Positions 6,902 to 6,927 of a stretch of DNA of 6,927 bases are shown one piece after another. The DNA is from Candidatus Omnitrophota bacterium (lineage in GTDB: Bacteria; Omnitrophota; Gorgyraeia; Gygaellales; Profunditerraquicolaceae): NCBI GenBank assembly GCA_028706895.1, contig JAQTVG010000049.1, forward strand, positions 1-6,927, in the 5' to 3' direction. The position numbers were made by a program, and so were the translations under genes. Each line of letters starts with the position of its first letter. Position 1 is the stretch's first letter. The notes beneath the pieces are model-generated. The model saw nothing but the letters and a program-made list of their open reading frames with translations. It searched no databases and had not been told where the DNA came from.

Positions 6902-6927
6902 AGAAAAAATCACCGCATGTGGCGTTG

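Noticed and set aside
6904..6924. Hairpin CGCC/GGTG followed by six T, a possible terminator of a gene beyond the right edge
   Set aside because: The stem inside the window is 4 bp with a G-U pair; too weak to call without the upstream sequence.
1..6927. Search by eye for CRISPR repeats, terminal inverted repeats, tRNA genes and phage or toxin-antitoxin modules
   Set aside because: No regularly spaced repeat, transposase-like or integrase-like gene, or cloverleaf pattern was seen; all coding space is occupied by housekeeping-type genes plus the GH39-like gene.

Overview
The window is a compact bacterial segment in which every recognisable gene lies on the minus strand. Read in the direction of transcription, from high to low coordinates, the order is: a possible structured leader, rarA (replication-fork AAA+ ATPase), metV-like (cysteine-rich methylenetetrahydrofolate reductase partner), iscU (Fe-S scaffold), 5-formyltetrahydrofolate cyclo-ligase, rny (RNase Y), ymdB-type metallophosphoesterase, and an exported GH39-like protein cut by the left edge of the window. 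There are no tRNA or rRNA genes, insertion sequences, CRISPR arrays or phage genes. Intergenic space is minimal; the longest gene-free stretches are 93, 79 and 73 bases.

Organism: the RNase Y/YmdB pair together with a free-standing MetV-like protein and an IscU scaffold points to an anaerobic, non-proteobacterial bacterium with folate-based C1 chemistry. Acetogenic Firmicutes carry similar sets, and so do uncultured phyla such as Omnitrophota. The Omnitrophota suggestion is an impression from gene style, not a demonstration. Base composition is intermediate, and the cyclo-ligase gene looks AT-richer than the others.

Layout: rarA (5532-6848) stands slightly apart. A 73-base gap follows it, containing a good sigma-70-type promoter (TTGAGA, 17-base spacer, TGG-TAAAAT). 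This promoter probably drives metV, iscU and the cyclo-ligase, with junctions of 1 base and a 20-base overlap. After a 93-base gap come rny, ymdB and the GH39-like gene, which are packed with TAA-ATG and ATGA junctions and start behind a consensus Shine-Dalgarno (AGGAGG).

How the genes fit together: MetV-like and the cyclo-ligase both act in the reduced-folate pool. IscU could supply clusters to C1 enzymes. RNase Y and YmdB are a widely conserved RNA-turnover/signalling pair. The last gene is the most unusual: it has a GH39-type fold signature, a signal peptide and an intact nucleophile-position glutamate, but the general acid/base Asn-Glu pair is replaced by Ser-Ala. It is therefore a candidate pseudoglycosidase. 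I see no convincing new multi-gene defence or mobile system here; the most useful leads are this altered active site, the MetV-like protein without MetF in view, and the folded leader ahead of rarA.
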